The position numbers and the translations under genes are program-made. Positions 10,231 to 20,278 of a stretch of 64,000 nucleotides of DNA are shown here, piece by piece. Source of the stretch: Candidatus Brocadia sinica JPN1 (lineage in GTDB: Bacteria; Planctomycetota; Brocadiia; Brocadiales; Brocadiaceae); assembly GCF_000949635.1 (NCBI RefSeq), contig NZ_BAFN01000001.1, positions 3,345,052-3,409,051 of the forward strand, written 5' to 3'. Below the pieces are notes generated by a model. The model was given only the letters and a program-made list of their open reading frames with translations. It did not search any database and was not told where the DNA came from. Position 1 is the stretch's first letter. Every line of letters begins with the position of its first letter.

Positions 10231-10366
10231 ATTTCGATAAGGGCAAACCCTGAGTAATCAGGGGACGCAAAGTAAAGGGTCTTTAAACATACAGGGAAGT
10301 AGTTTAAACAAGATAGCCTTACTGCCGAAGATGTTTTTATGAATATCTTTGCAGTAAGGCTTTTTT
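10231..10366 (+). promoter_or_regulatory. cyclic di-GMP-I (GEMM-I) riboswitch with terminator, copy 1
   Basis: The aptamer shows the GEMM-I landmarks in order: GGGCAAACCC, a hairpin with a GNRA tetraloop (CCTGA-GTAA-TCAGG), GGGACGCAAAG, AAAGGGTCT, then GCCTTACTGCCGAAG. The 3' strand AGCCTTACTGC (from 10315) also pairs with GCAGTAAGGCT followed by T6, an intrinsic terminator ending about 10366. Aptamer folding and terminator are mutually exclusive, which suggests an ON switch for the gene starting at 10395. Ligand identity (c-di-GMP rather than cGAMP) follows from the family and is not proven. Confidence 0.85.
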
Positions 10367-10394
10367 ATTTGAATGTTAATTGGGGAGTAAGAAA

Positions 10395-13300
10395 ATGGCT
10401 ATTCGACATAAATTAATATTAGGGGCGATTTCTTTCACCGGCATATTAGGATTTTTATTCATTCTGTCTTTTCCCTCTTTTGCGCAAGAATGGGGAAGTA
10501 TTAGCATTGGGGCAGATACAGATGGAGCATTGGAAGTATCTCTAGAGAATAGTAAGATAAGACTGAAATATGGACGTTTTTTCGGCGGACACCATTATGA
10601 ACATGCGATCAAGGATCTGGTGATCAAGAGTGTCAATGAGGATCAGGCAGGGTTTTACCTTGATGCATGCGCTAATCGTGGAACACTTACAACAGCGGTT
10701 GTTGTGCAGGATGATGCAAATGTCAAGACCGTTCGACTCGAGTGGGATAATGGAGCCAAGGTGTCAGAGGTATCAATCTATCCAGACAGTCATTATATAA
10801 AAACGAAATACCTAAAGTATGGCACAAATATTGTGGACCAGGGATCTCCTGGAGGCGGTGGTAGTAGTAGTGGGGTGTACGAAATATATGGCGCGAGTGA
10901 GTGGAAAAGGGGTTACGTAATTTATCCCAATATTTATTTTGATCGGTATCCGGGTGATGTGGGTTACCAAAATATTACCGAAATAGACCAACCTGGGCCT
11001 CTGGATTATCACGGGTGGTTTATCATGGGTGTATACAACGAGGCAAATGGGAGAGGATTTGGTAGGGTAGCGCCTGTATCGCAGATAGACATTATAAAGC
11101 TTTTGTGGAACAAAGGCTTTGAACTTTGCCCTACTTTTAACAGGACACATTCACCCTACACCGCATATTTATTTGTCGTGACGGGAGGAGGCGCCAATGA
11201 AATACTCTCGAGAGGGAAAAATCTTGCTGATGGTTTGGGAGATAATGCATCGCCCACTGTGGCTATTACCAACCCGACTGAGGGGGCGACATTTACAACA
11301 CCAACGGACATAACGATAACGGCAACGGCCTCGGATATTGATGGTGTCGTGAGCAAGGTTGAGTATTACGCGGGGAGCACAAAACTTGGTGAAACAACTT
11401 CCGAACCTCACATTCTCACATGGAACAATGTAACCGCTGGCAGTTATATACTCTCAGCAAAAGCAACAGATAACGATGGAGCAACGACGACTTCTAGCGC
11501 AGTGAATATTACCGTTTTTAAAGCCGGTATGGTAGGGTACTATAAATTTGATGAAGGGAACGGTACTATCGCTATTGATTCTTCAATCTACGGAAATAAT
11601 GGTACCATCAATGGGGCCACATGGACAACCGGCAAGAATGGTGGGGCGTTGAGTTTTGATGGGATTGATGATTTTGTGTCGGTTCCACGTATGAATCATG
11701 ACGAGATTTCCATTGCTGCATGGTTCTATAAAAATGCAAATGATACAACAAATATTGATGCCATATTCGGTGGATATAAATGGAATTCAGACGTACAACT
11801 GCGGGAGGGGTTTGATTTGAGATTTAACAAAACTATTCCCAATAAGCTTCAATTTATTCTCGTGACGCAGGATGGAAATGGGAATAGGATACAGAAAACC
11901 GCGATAAAGGATTTAGTCAATTCAGTTGGTAGTTGGTATCATGTAGTTGGCACTTACAACAAGGCTACAGGGGAACAGAAGCTTTATGTAAATGGGCAGC
12001 TGGTTAATACCCAATACCATCCGGCGGGAAATACGGTCGTGCCATTGACATATTATTCTGACATGAAAATAGGAAATTCTGGCAATAACGGTTACTTTAA
12101 TGGCGAGATTGACGACGTCCGCCTTTACAATCAAGCCTTGGCCAACCAGGAAGTACAAGATTTGTATAACACCTTTAGCACGGGTTTGCATGCCCGCTAT
12201 ACATTCGATGAAGGAAGTGGGGTGACTGCAACCGATACATCAGGTAACGGCAACGATGGCGCTATCAATGGGGCCACATGGACAACCGGCAAGAATGGTG
12301 GGGCGTTGAGTTTTGATGGGATTGATGATTTCGTGTCGATTCCTCTGATGAATCATGACGAGGTTTCCATTGCTGCATGGTTCTATAAAAATGCAAAGGA
12401 TACAACGAATATTGATTCAATATTCGGTGGCTACAAATGGAATTCAGATGTGCAACAACAGGAGGGTTTTGATCTGCGATTTTATAAAACCACACCCGAT
12501 AGGCTTGAATTTGTCCTTGTGACACAGGATGGAAGTGGGAATAGGACGCAGAAGGCTGCTGTGAAGGATTTGGTCAATTCGGTGGGTAGCTGGTATCATG
12601 TAGTTGGCACTTACAACAAGGCTACAGGGGAGCAGAAGCTCTATGTAAATGGCCAGTTGGTTAATACACGAAACCATCCCGCAGGAAATACGGTTGTGCC
12701 ATTGACATTATATTCTGACATGAAAATAGGGCAATCAATGATTAGTAACGGTTACTTTAATGGCAAGATTGACGACTTCCGCCTTTACAATCAAGCCATG
12801 ACCGACCAGGAAGTACAAGATTTGTATAATGCCTTTAGCACTGGTTTGCAGGCCAGCTATCCGTTCGACGAAGGGAGTGGGACGGTTGCTACTGATGCGT
12901 CTGGCAACGGCAACGATGGCGCCATCAGTGGGGCCACATGGACAGAGGGGAAGAGTGGAAATGGGTTAAGCTTTAATGGCGCCAGCGATTATGTATCAAT
13001 TCCCCGCATGAATAATGAAGAGCTTTCTATTGCCGCATGGTTCTATAAGTATGCAAATGATACAACCGCTGTTGATGCCATATTGGGCGCATGGAAATGG
13101 AATTCTGATGTGCAATTTAGGGAAGGTTTTATTGTGCAATTTTCCAAAACAGCGCCTGATAAGCTTCAATTTATCGCCGTGACACAAGATGGAAACGGGA
13201 ATAAGACGCAAAAGACCGCTGTAAAAGATTTGGTCAATTCGGTGGGTAGCTGGTATCATGTAGCAGGCACTTACAACAAGGCTACAGGGGAGCAGAAGCT

Positions 13301-13499
13301 CTATGTAAATGGCCAGTTGGTTAATACACGAATCCATCCCGCGGGGAATACGGTTGTGCCATTGACATGGTATTCCGATATGAGAATAGGGCACTCAATG
13401 AATGGTAATGGTTACTTTAATGGCAAGATTGATGGCGTTAAAATCTATAATCGTGTCTTGACCGACCAGGAAGTGCAGGATTTGTATAATGCCTTGTGA
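10395..13499 (+). CDS. secreted surface protein with Ig-like domain and three LamG-type repeats
   Basis: ATG at 10395 is chosen over the TTG at 10380 because GGGGAG lies 7 bases upstream. It yields 1034 residues. A signal peptide (LGFLFILSFPSFAQ) is followed by a unique N-terminal domain (to about 280), a bacterial Ig-like domain (about 285-380; PTVAITNPTEGATFTTPTDI) and three concanavalin A/LamG modules of about 215 residues. The modules start at YYKFDEGNGTIAIDSS, YTFDEGSGVTATDTSG and YPFDEGSGTVATDASG. They are nearly identical at DNA level, which suggests recent duplication. LamG modules bind glycans or surface ligands. Control by the upstream c-di-GMP switch fits an adhesin or matrix protein. 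No sortase, PEP-CTERM or transmembrane anchor is visible at the C-terminus. Confidence 0.88.
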   Translation: MAIRHKLILGAISFTGILGFLFILSFPSFAQEWGSISIGADTDGALEVSLENSKIRLKYGRFFGGHHYEHAIKDLVIKSVNEDQAGFYLDACANRGTLTTAVVVQDDANVKTVRLEWDNGAKVSEVSIYPDSHYIKTKYLKYGTNIVDQGSPGGGGSSSGVYEIYGASEWKRGYVIYPNIYFDRYPGDVGYQNITEIDQPGPLDYHGWFIMGVYNEANGRGFGRVAPVSQIDIIKLLWNKGFELCPTFNRTHSPYTAYLFVVTGGGANEILSRGKNLADGLGDNASPTVAITNPTEGATFTTPTDITITATASDIDGVVSKVEYYAGSTKLGETTSEPHILTWNNVTAGSYILSAKATDNDGATTTSSAVNITVFKAGMVGYYKFDEGNGTIAIDSSIYGNNGTINGATWTTGKNGGALSFDGIDDFVSVPRMNHDEISIAAWFYKNANDTTNIDAIFGGYKWNSDVQLREGFDLRFNKTIPNKLQFILVTQDGNGNRIQKTAIKDLVNSVGSWYHVVGTYNKATGEQKLYVNGQLVNTQYHPAGNTVVPLTYYSDMKIGNSGNNGYFNGEIDDVRLYNQALANQEVQDLYNTFSTGLHARYTFDEGSGVTATDTSGNGNDGAINGATWTTGKNGGALSFDGIDDFVSIPLMNHDEVSIAAWFYKNAKDTTNIDSIFGGYKWNSDVQQQEGFDLRFYKTTPDRLEFVLVTQDGSGNRTQKAAVKDLVNSVGSWYHVVGTYNKATGEQKLYVNGQLVNTRNHPAGNTVVPLTLYSDMKIGQSMISNGYFNGKIDDFRLYNQAMTDQEVQDLYNAFSTGLQASYPFDEGSGTVATDASGNGNDGAISGATWTEGKSGNGLSFNGASDYVSIPRMNNEELSIAAWFYKYANDTTAVDAILGAWKWNSDVQFREGFIVQFSKTAPDKLQFIAVTQDGNGNKTQKTAVKDLVNSVGSWYHVAGTYNKATGEQKLYVNGQLVNTRIHPAGNTVVPLTWYSDMRIGHSMNGNGYFNGKIDGVKIYNRVLTDQEVQDLYNAL

Positions 13500-13536
13500 G
13501 GCATTTGGTTTGCAAATGCGACCAAAATGAATCGTC

Positions 13537-13573
13537 CTTTAGCCCCTCCTTGCTAAGGAAGGGGCTAAAGGAT
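13537..13573 (+). terminator. hairpin after the LamG gene
   Basis: Long inverted repeat CCTTTAGCCCCTCCTT / AAGGAAGGGGCTAAAGG with a 4-base loop, 40 bases after the stop. There is no U-tract, so it may be a repeat-family hairpin and not a true intrinsic terminator. Confidence 0.5.
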
Positions 13574-13635
13574 GGTAAAAAAGTGTTTCCCATTGAAATT
13601 ATTTTGAGAGGAGAATTTGTCTCTATAAGGAGAAA

Positions 13636-13821
13636 ATGGCAATGAAAAAATTCACTTTATTGGCTGTTACATTAATGCTGTCGTTAATTTTTAATTTTAT
13701 TGTAGAATCGAAGGTCAATGGCGAGGCGCCAGGAACTCCTGCTGACCTTGAGGCGACGGCTGGAAGCGGCATGGTTAACCTCTCATGGGACAGTGTTGCT
13801 GGAGCAACCGATTATAATATA
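13636..13821 (+). pseudogene. secreted fibronectin type III protein, cut off by IS1380
   Basis: AAGGAG precedes two close ATGs (13636 and 13642). The product starts with a signal peptide (KKFTLLAVTLMLSLIFNFIV) and then enters an Fn3 domain: PGTPADLEATAGSGMVNLSW followed by DSVAGATDYN. The frame runs into the IS1380 left end at 13822 after about 62 residues, and the rest of the gene is not on the other side of the IS. Bacterial Fn3 domains are usual in secreted polysaccharide-active or surface proteins, which matches the LamG gene just upstream. Confidence 0.75.
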
Positions 13822-14284
13822 CCTAAATTCTGCAAATGATTTTCGCTATGCGAAAATCGACCTTCTATAATACCCTTGCTAGACAAAAATCAATACTACA
13901 CTTCAGTTTATTTGGGTTTTCTGAGTTACCCAGCGCCATTTTGGACAAAAAGAATCGGAAAATAGCCCCGATTCAGCCATTCGGAGCGACAAAAACCGGG
14001 ATGGAAACATACCATCTCCCGGCACGGTGTTTTCAGCGCTCAAAATACCCCGGCTCAAAGACAACAATCATTTTCTGCCCGAACGCAACACTCAGCGATA
14101 TGCCTTCCCACGCCCGCCATTCCTCCTGATGGAGAAACTTCTCGGGCAACTTTAAGGTCAACTGTCTGCCTCCCTTTATCAATTTCCCTGCAACACGGAT
14201 TAACCACAGTCTCATCGTCTTTACTTCCCACTGTTGTATCACCCCTCCCGTGAGCAACGCCATCCACTTCAAGAGATTATATGC

Positions 14285-16303
14285 TAGCCCGACCTTCGCA
14301 ATTCGAGGGGTAGGCAAACCGCTAAGCCAGTAAATTCAAGGGGTCATGGAAAAAGGTCGGCACTACAGACCGACCTATCCTGATGCATAAATCTTGGGCG
14401 GAGGTTGTTCAGGAAGCGTCAATCCCAATTGTGCCAAAAGGAGAACAACATCCTTTTCCGGCTGTGTATAGCGGCTCATGACAATGTGGCGACCATCCGT
14501 TGTCGGTAAATGAACGTCAATCATTTGAATGCTCGATAGTTTTTCCAAAATTGCTTCAGACGTCAACCCTGCGGCTCGTCCCCGCGCAAGATTTCGCAGC
14601 GTCGTGTGGAGACAAAAAGCCAAAAAGGAGACAAAAATATGGGCTTCAATCCTCCTTTCCAATTGGTGCCATATGGGGCGGATGGAAAGCGATCCCTTCA
14701 AATCCTTAAATGCCTGTTCTATACGGGTCAACAGCAGATACGATTCCCAGACGGTTTCAGGCGAGGCTGCCTGCATATTTGAACGAAGCAGATAGCGCGT
14801 CCCTCACGCCGCAACGTTCTCCGCAGGCGTTCACGATCCAGACTGAAATGGAACGTGTGTTCATTTACCGGTTCTTGCGGATTTGGCAGAGAGATGCGAA
14901 CCAGCCCAAAGTCTCGTCCGGCCTCTTTCTTTAATGCCCCGATATGCATCAGCAGGTCGTCACGAGTGATGCTCTTTCGATTGCGAAGTTCGTGCAGGCT
15001 TCTCCACAGACGCTTGAGTCTGCGGCGACGCATGGAACGTGCCTTGGCTACCCGGTCATGGCTTTCCACAGAGACGTAAAACTCCGATTCTTGCAGAAGT
15101 ATTTTCACGCTGACACTCTCACGCGCCTGCATCCAGGGGCTGTTCGAGCAACGGTTTTTCAACACGGGTCAAATGTCTCTTCGGGGTGCCAACCAAATAA
15201 TCAATCCCTCGGGAACGCATCTTTTCCAACATATCCTCCGTTGGAATACCGCGATCCATGAGCCAGGTGCGCCGAAATTTCTCACACTGCTTTTCGATCC
15301 TATCCAGAAACTCCTCCTCCAGTGTCGCAGTGTCTCTTGTATTGCCGGGATATACTTCGTAGGCCACGGGAAATCCTTCCGGCGTCAATACCAATGCCAC
15401 TACCACTTGAACACAATCCGAACGTTTGTCCCGGCTGTACCCAAACCGTTTTTTACCCCCAGATCCCGTCGGTGGCGGATCACTTTCAAAATACGCACTC
15501 GTCAAATCATACAGCAGCACATCATACTTCGCGCCAAGCAGCTTGCCCCATTGCCCTTTTAAAAAACCAAACAGCTCGTCGCGATGCTCAAGCAGCAAAT
15601 CCAAACAACGATACGGCTTGTCCTTCTGTGCCAGCGAATCATCTTCCCCCAACAGCTCTCCCATTGCGCTCCGCAAATACCACTCACGGTGAAAACGAAA
15701 TTCGCTTCCCGGATCTATCAATCGGTAACAGACGAGCGCCTTCAGCATATTCAGCCAGATTGTCCCTTTACGGCTTGACGGCAAACGTCCTCTCCAAAAG
15801 GTGTCCAGTTCCAAAAGATCCCACACATACAATCCCAACCAGCTCGCACCCCATTCACACGGACGGCGCAATTCTATTTTGTCCAACCTCACCCGGATGG
15901 TTTCACAGCCCAGTATGGGCAATTCTTCCTAGTCATCCGGAAATAACGCCAGTTGTTTTGCTTTGGGTTTTGCACCCCACAGTGCCTCTATTGTCCGAAC
16001 CCATCCCGCCCGTTGGTTATCATTGAGTTCTCCCAAATAGAGAACTTGCCGCTGCACCACTCTTCTTCCGCTGACCCGGCGGTTCTCTACAACGCTCCAA
16101 TACCGGTGGGTTTTTCTATCCTTCGTCCGTGATTTTTCTCGGAGAAACATGCAAGCATTTTCGCAGTTTCCCTTGCATGCGTCAATAGGCTAGGTCGGCA
16201 CTACAAGCCGTTTTGAAAATTCACCCCTTTAATATCAAGGGTTTCCCAGCTATACATGCCCAAAAATAACCGTTTTTAGGTGCGAATTGCGAAAGTCGGG
16301 CTA
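14285..16303 (-). mobile_element. IS1634-family element
   Basis: Bounded by 21-base inverted repeats with one mismatch: TAGCCCGACCTTCGCAATTCG (14285-14305) and its inverse at 16283-16303. The length is 2019 bp. It sits inside the IS1380 copy, next to the codons for LAYNLLKWMALL. Inner direct copies of GGTCGGCACTACA lie near both ends (about 14358 and 16193). Confidence 0.7.
14375..16150 (-). pseudogene. IS1634-family transposase, broken by a stop and two frameshifts
   Basis: The pieces in order from 16150 downward are: N-terminal MFLREKSRTKDRKTHRYWSV...ALFPDD; an in-frame TAG at about 15929, after which the same frame continues with the catalytic region (DVLLYDLTSAYFESDPPP, LVLTPEGFPVAYEVYPGNT, TWLMDRGIPTEDML); a -1 shift near 15140 into SESVSVKILLQESEFYVSV-like sequence (14728-15165); and a second shift near 14780 into the C-terminal SYLLLTRIEQAFKDLKGSLS (14375-14776). 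The domain order is complete, so the element was once full length. It is now inactive unless these are sequencing errors. Confidence 0.8.
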
Positions 16304-16342
16304 ATCCTGCAACAAGGCTTCGCCTTGTTTGCAGGATTTAGG

Positions 16343-17176
16343 TATTAATTTTGTAACATCAGATGCTACCTCGTGTGCAACTGTCTCTGTTGATTTCCTT
16401 GTATTTGCAAAAATGAGGGCTTGTCCGCCATCTTTTATGGTTTCAAGGCTGAGGTTCACGACATCCAGGGCACTTTCCTTTTTTACCTGAATAATACTGC
16501 CGTCACGAAAGGTTATGGCATCGTTAAAATAGACCCCCTCCTTTAAAGGAACCGGCCTCCAGTCTGATTCGATGAGGTGTGCGCCGAGCCATTGAGCAAT
16601 TTCTGGCGCATTCGGTATGGTAGCGCTCAATGCAATAAACCGGAGTCCAGGGTTCATCCACCTCAATCGGGTAAGGACGACCTCAAGGGTTGGTCCCCGG
16701 TAGGGATCTCCGAGGAGGTGTATCTCATCGGCCACCACAAGACTTATATCCCTCAACCACGAGGCGCGATGTCTGATGAGGGAGTCCATCTTCTCATTTG
16801 TCGTAACGATAAGATCCGCTTTATAAAGCCATGGGTCTGCGGTGTCATAATCTCCCGTGCTCTGTACAACCTTCATTCCTGTGTCTTTGTATTTCTTCAA
16901 AAAATCATCATATTTCTCCCTTGCAAGGGTCCGTAAGGGGACAAGGTATGCGACTTTCCCGCGTAGCTCAAGGAATACCCTGAGTGCTGCCATCTCGGCT
17001 ATGAGGGTCTTCCCTGAGGCAGTAGGCGCTGCCACTACAAAAGAATCCTGACTTTGTAAGAGGCCCTCCTTTATTGCCAGGATCTGAGGCGGATAAAGTT
17101 CCTTAGTACCTGCAGCAACCAGGGTCTCTGTTAACCGCTTTGATCCACCGTAAGCATGTAAATCATCCACTATCAT
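16343..17176 (-). pseudogene. Ski2/Hel308-like DEAD-box helicase, C-terminus lost at IS junction
   Basis: About 277 residues of a superfamily 2 helicase remain. Visible are the Q-motif-like YPPQILAIKEGLL, Walker A APTASGKT, motif II DEIH (VVADEIHLLGDPYRGPT), motif III SAT (FIALSATIPNAPEIA), and the start of RecA domain 2 (GQALIFANTRKSTET). The reading frame meets the IS1380 end at 16342 after VASDVTKLI. The second RecA motifs V-VI and the C-terminal domain are absent. Hel308-type enzymes unwind forked DNA, but a fragment without domain 2 should not be a working helicase. Confidence 0.85.
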
Positions 17177-17326
17177 AGAAAGATATCGGAAAACTGGCAG
17201 TAAAAATTTATGCTCAGTAAACGCTGATACGAAAATTTTTTATTACGCGATTTTCAAATTAACTGCTTCTTGTCGGTCACTCGCCAAAAGATATCATGAA
17301 AACCTGTCAAAATAGTAATAGTCTTT

Positions 17327-18778
17327 TTAGAATATCACCACCCAGAGATAGGCCAGTGCAAGGAATAGGTACGCGAGAAATGAAATGGCAAGGAGCCACT
17401 GAGATATCCTTCCTGGGCGTGCCCAAGGCGGAAGATGTGGCGCCAGGATTTTGTAATTCAGGAGATAGAGAGCAACGGGGAATATCACAGTGCCGATAAA
17501 ACCGATAACCGCACTGGTCATAATCAGAGGGCCTGGTGCATTGAGCAGCATGGTAAGAGAGGTAATCATAGTTAAAATTCCCAGGAAGAAATAATACCAA
17601 TGACGCAACTCAAAGCGGCGGCTCCGGGGAAAAAGGATATGCACAATGTCTGCCTGCATCCTACTTACTGCGTCTGCGGTGGCCAGCCAGGTGTCTGTCA
17701 GAAAGGCCGCGGCCACGATAAGAAATAAGAATCGTCCCACAGAACCCCAGCTTACCTCGAAAAAACTGCTTTGCACAACGGCCAATTCGTATTCCCGGGG
17801 CAGGAGTCCTTTGGGAAAGAGCAGGGCATAAGCAAGCAGACAGGTCATAAGGGTAGTAAACAGATTTCCGCAAATGCCGACCATGGTATCAACAGAAAGG
17901 TAACGCCGCCAGCGTTTCCATCTTCCAGGATTATCCGGGGAGTCGTCGGGCAGGTTCCCGTCGCTCGTAACTGTTTCAGGTTTTCCTGTGACAGGTCCGG
18001 TAATACGGCCCATATGATCCGTCATGGCATTGCCCTTATCACGCATCCAATAAGAATAGAAAAGGATCCAGAAACCACCAAGACCGGCAAAGGTAATTGC
18101 GGTTAGCAGCTTGGTAGCATCACTGTTATCCCATGTACGCGGTATTGGACCACAGGGACCGAACAAGCCTTTCATGAACCCCGGTGCCGAGTGTAATACC
18201 TGCGGTTGAAGGCATGCCCAGAGCAAGCCGCTGACGGTGATCAATGCCACTACCTTCATGAGTCGTTCAATCAGTGAATATACCACACCGCTCATCAAGA
18301 TGGCGGCAAGAAAGACCATGATAGAAGTGTAACCCCAGAATAACGTTTGACCTCGCTGGCTCCAGCCTGCAGGAAAATGGGTAAGCGCTGCCATTGCCGT
18401 TCCTCCCGCAGAGGCAAATGCGCCGAACCAGAGGAATGAGACTGTCATGAGCAGCCAGAGAAATATCCCAAACCAGCGGTTTAGCCGGATAAAGCCGTGG
18501 AAAATACTCTCGCCCGTGAGAAGTGTGTATCGACCAATTTCAACAGTAACAGGGTATTGGAGGAGGCAGGCAGGAATAAGCAGGAATAAAAAAGTCAGGC
18601 CGTATTTGGCAATGATGTACGGCCACCAGATCAGTTCTCCACTCCCCTGGGCAAGTGCCATCCAGACGATTCCGGGACCCAGCGCTACCCACCAGCCAGG
18701 AAAGCGTGGTACCGGTTTGCGTCCAAGAGAAGCGAATTTATTTTTCACTGTTTTGTTTTGTTCCTGTAGCGAATTCAT
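17327..18778 (-). CDS. Nramp-family metal ion transporter-like membrane protein
   Basis: A 483-residue protein with about 11 hydrophobic segments. The first has GPGIVWMALAQGSGELIWWP followed by YIIAKYG, resembling the Nramp TM1 region, though the classical DPG motif is replaced by GPG and SGE. Nramp proteins import Mn2+ or Fe2+ with protons. This branch, common in planctomycetes, may carry another substrate. An unusual hydrophilic loop of about 50 residues (RDKGNAMTDHMGRITGPVTG, then KPETVTSDGNLPDDSPDNPG) lies mid-protein. It abuts the protease gene with zero spacing (18778/18779), so the two are probably co-transcribed. Confidence 0.75.
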   Translation of the reverse strand: MNSLQEQNKTVKNKFASLGRKPVPRFPGWWVALGPGIVWMALAQGSGELIWWPYIIAKYGLTFLFLLIPACLLQYPVTVEIGRYTLLTGESIFHGFIRLNRWFGIFLWLLMTVSFLWFGAFASAGGTAMAALTHFPAGWSQRGQTLFWGYTSIMVFLAAILMSGVVYSLIERLMKVVALITVSGLLWACLQPQVLHSAPGFMKGLFGPCGPIPRTWDNSDATKLLTAITFAGLGGFWILFYSYWMRDKGNAMTDHMGRITGPVTGKPETVTSDGNLPDDSPDNPGRWKRWRRYLSVDTMVGICGNLFTTLMTCLLAYALLFPKGLLPREYELAVVQSSFFEVSWGSVGRFLFLIVAAAFLTDTWLATADAVSRMQADIVHILFPRSRRFELRHWYYFFLGILTMITSLTMLLNAPGPLIMTSAVIGFIGTVIFPVALYLLNYKILAPHLPPWARPGRISQWLLAISFLAYLFLALAYLWVVIF

Positions 18779-20026
18779 TCAGTGTGAAAATCCCTTGAGA
18801 TATCGAATTCTCTCCAGAATAGGTGGGTGCGAATAGTACAAGGTAACATAAAGGGGATGGGGATAAAGATTGGTGAGATTCTCTTTTGAAAGCTTTATGA
18901 GGGCACTTGCCATACTTTCAGGATCCTTCGTGAGCTCATAAGAAGCCCTGTCTGCCAGTCTCTCGTGTCTTCTCATAAAATAGCTCACACATGGAGTAAA
19001 CAGTAATGAGAGAATATCCGTAAGGAATGCAAGGATTATAAATTTTGCATAAAGGGTATTTGAACTGACATGAAAAAGCGTTACAAGAAAGTCGCTTTGT
19101 ATAATTTTGAACGATAGATAAAGGGCAATGAATGAAAATACTTCAAATGCAATGATCATTTTCAACATATGCTTTTTCTTCCAGTGCCCTATCTCATGCG
19201 CCAGCACTGAAAGGATTTCCGTCTGGCTCATGCTTGCAAGCAGGGTGTCATAAAGGACAATCCTTTTTGTTTTCCCAATACCGGTAAAATAGGCGTTGGT
19301 GTGTTTGCTTCTCTTTGATGCGTCTATTCTGAGAATCCTGCTTGCATGAATGCCAGCCTTATTTGTTAATTTAAGAATCCTTTCTTTTAGTGATTCATCT
19401 TCAATTGGGGTGAATTTATTAAAGAGAGGCTCAATGATGTAGGGAGATATATACAGAATAAAGATGCTGAAAATAAAAAGAAAACCCCATACCCAGAACC
19501 ACCAGTAATGGGGACTCCACTGAATGAGCCAGAATCCTGCAAATGTCACCAGCGACAACATGACGGTTGAAATCAGGAGCGTTTTTATGAAATCGGATAC
19601 CCATAGTCGTGAGGTCATGGCGTTGAATCCGTATTTATTTTCTATCTTAAAGGTATGGTAAAGGCTGAAAGGTATGGATAGGAATTCGGAGCCATAGGCT
19701 AAAAGTAAGAAGAACAGCCATCCCGATACGATAAATGACAGGTTCAGCGAAGCAATCCATGAATTATAGATATTCAGCAGACCGCCAAAGATGAATATGA
19801 TGGTAATTATATTACTGAATATTGACGATATAAAGCTGAAACGGGTTTTTTCTGTTTCGTAGTCAATTGTTTTTTTTAGTACCGATTCGTCTATCTTTCC
19901 CGCAAATTCAGATGGAACAGTTGCGCCAGCCCTTCTCATGTGTCTGAGATTGAGATACTGAACCCAGTATTCAAAGGTCTCTTTGAAGATGTAAAGGCAA
20001 AGGATGAGAACAAGATATGCGTTCAG
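18779..20026 (-). CDS. M48-family (Ste24/CAAX prenyl protease 1-like) membrane metalloprotease
   Basis: 415 residues if translation starts at CTG (20024-20026). The Zn site HEIGH lies in SVLAHEIGHWKKKHMLK, the distal ligand region is near RHERLADRASYEL, and there are 6-7 membrane segments. The ATG at 19939 would cut off the first membrane helix: upstream in-frame codons read LNAYLVLILCLYIFKETFEY followed by WVQYLNLRH, the typical Ste24 N-terminus. AAGGAGG lies 7 bases before the CTG, and there is no ATG, GTG or TTG between an upstream TAA and that point. The protein therefore seems to use a non-standard start (CTG, or ATC at 20029). The family cleaves membrane or misfolded proteins. Confidence 0.85.
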   Translation of the reverse strand: MNAYLVLILCLYIFKETFEYWVQYLNLRHMRRAGATVPSEFAGKIDESVLKKTIDYETEKTRFSFISSIFSNIITIIFIFGGLLNIYNSWIASLNLSFIVSGWLFFLLLAYGSEFLSIPFSLYHTFKIENKYGFNAMTSRLWVSDFIKTLLISTVMLSLVTFAGFWLIQWSPHYWWFWVWGFLFIFSIFILYISPYIIEPLFNKFTPIEDESLKERILKLTNKAGIHASRILRIDASKRSKHTNAYFTGIGKTKRIVLYDTLLASMSQTEILSVLAHEIGHWKKKHMLKMIIAFEVFSFIALYLSFKIIQSDFLVTLFHVSSNTLYAKFIILAFLTDILSLLFTPCVSYFMRRHERLADRASYELTKDPESMASALIKLSKENLTNLYPHPLYVTLYYSHPPILERIRYLKGFSH

Positions 20027-20197
20027 GATAAGACCTCCTTTTCGTTCACCTGGATTGTGTTCGTATTGTTAGCATAGACATATAAGTAATGATACTATCA
20101 AGAGGGATAGTTATGATAAATCAAAATTTTAACTTCTTATTTGACCATACAAAAGTGGAATAGTGCAATAGGAATTTTATTTCTTTTATTTTTTTGC

Positions 20198-20226
20198 TTG
20201 AGATAAGTTACTATGCATGTTATATA
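20198..20226 (+). promoter_or_regulatory. sigma70-type promoter upstream of riboswitch copy 2
   Basis: TTGAGA (20198-20203), a 17-base spacer, then TATATA (20221-20226). A start near 20233 would give a 45-base leader before the aptamer. Confidence 0.65.
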
Positions 20227-20278
20227 AGTATGAAGTTTCAATAATGGTTTTTACGAAGTAGTGCGGTAAAAGAACATT

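Larger units (their letters stand above)
13822..16342 (-). mobile_element. IS1380-family element remnant (copy 2) carrying IS1634 inside
   Basis: The same ends as copy 1: CCTAAATTCTGCAA at 13822 and TTGCAGGATTTAGG ending at 16342, with the same end hairpin. The left portion codes for the transposase C-terminus (14033-14284; KTMRLWLIRVAGKLIKGG). Only about 40 bases remain on the right, so most of the transposase was lost. The flanks TATA and TATT are not an exact duplication, and different truncated genes lie on each side. Confidence 0.8.

Noticed and set aside
10231-10366. Riboswitch copies taken for IS or MITE repeats
   Set aside because: The conserved part matches the GEMM-I aptamer landmarks including GNRA loop and GGACGCAAAG, and each ends in a terminator directed towards a gene.
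12265-13394. Minus-strand ORFs within the LamG repeats
   Set aside because: They recur in each repeat as the antisense of the LamG coding frame and are shadows.
14500-16026. Plus-strand ORFs across the IS1634 element, including one of 234 residues
   Set aside because: They are antisense to the transposase and have Pro/Ser-rich, random-like composition.
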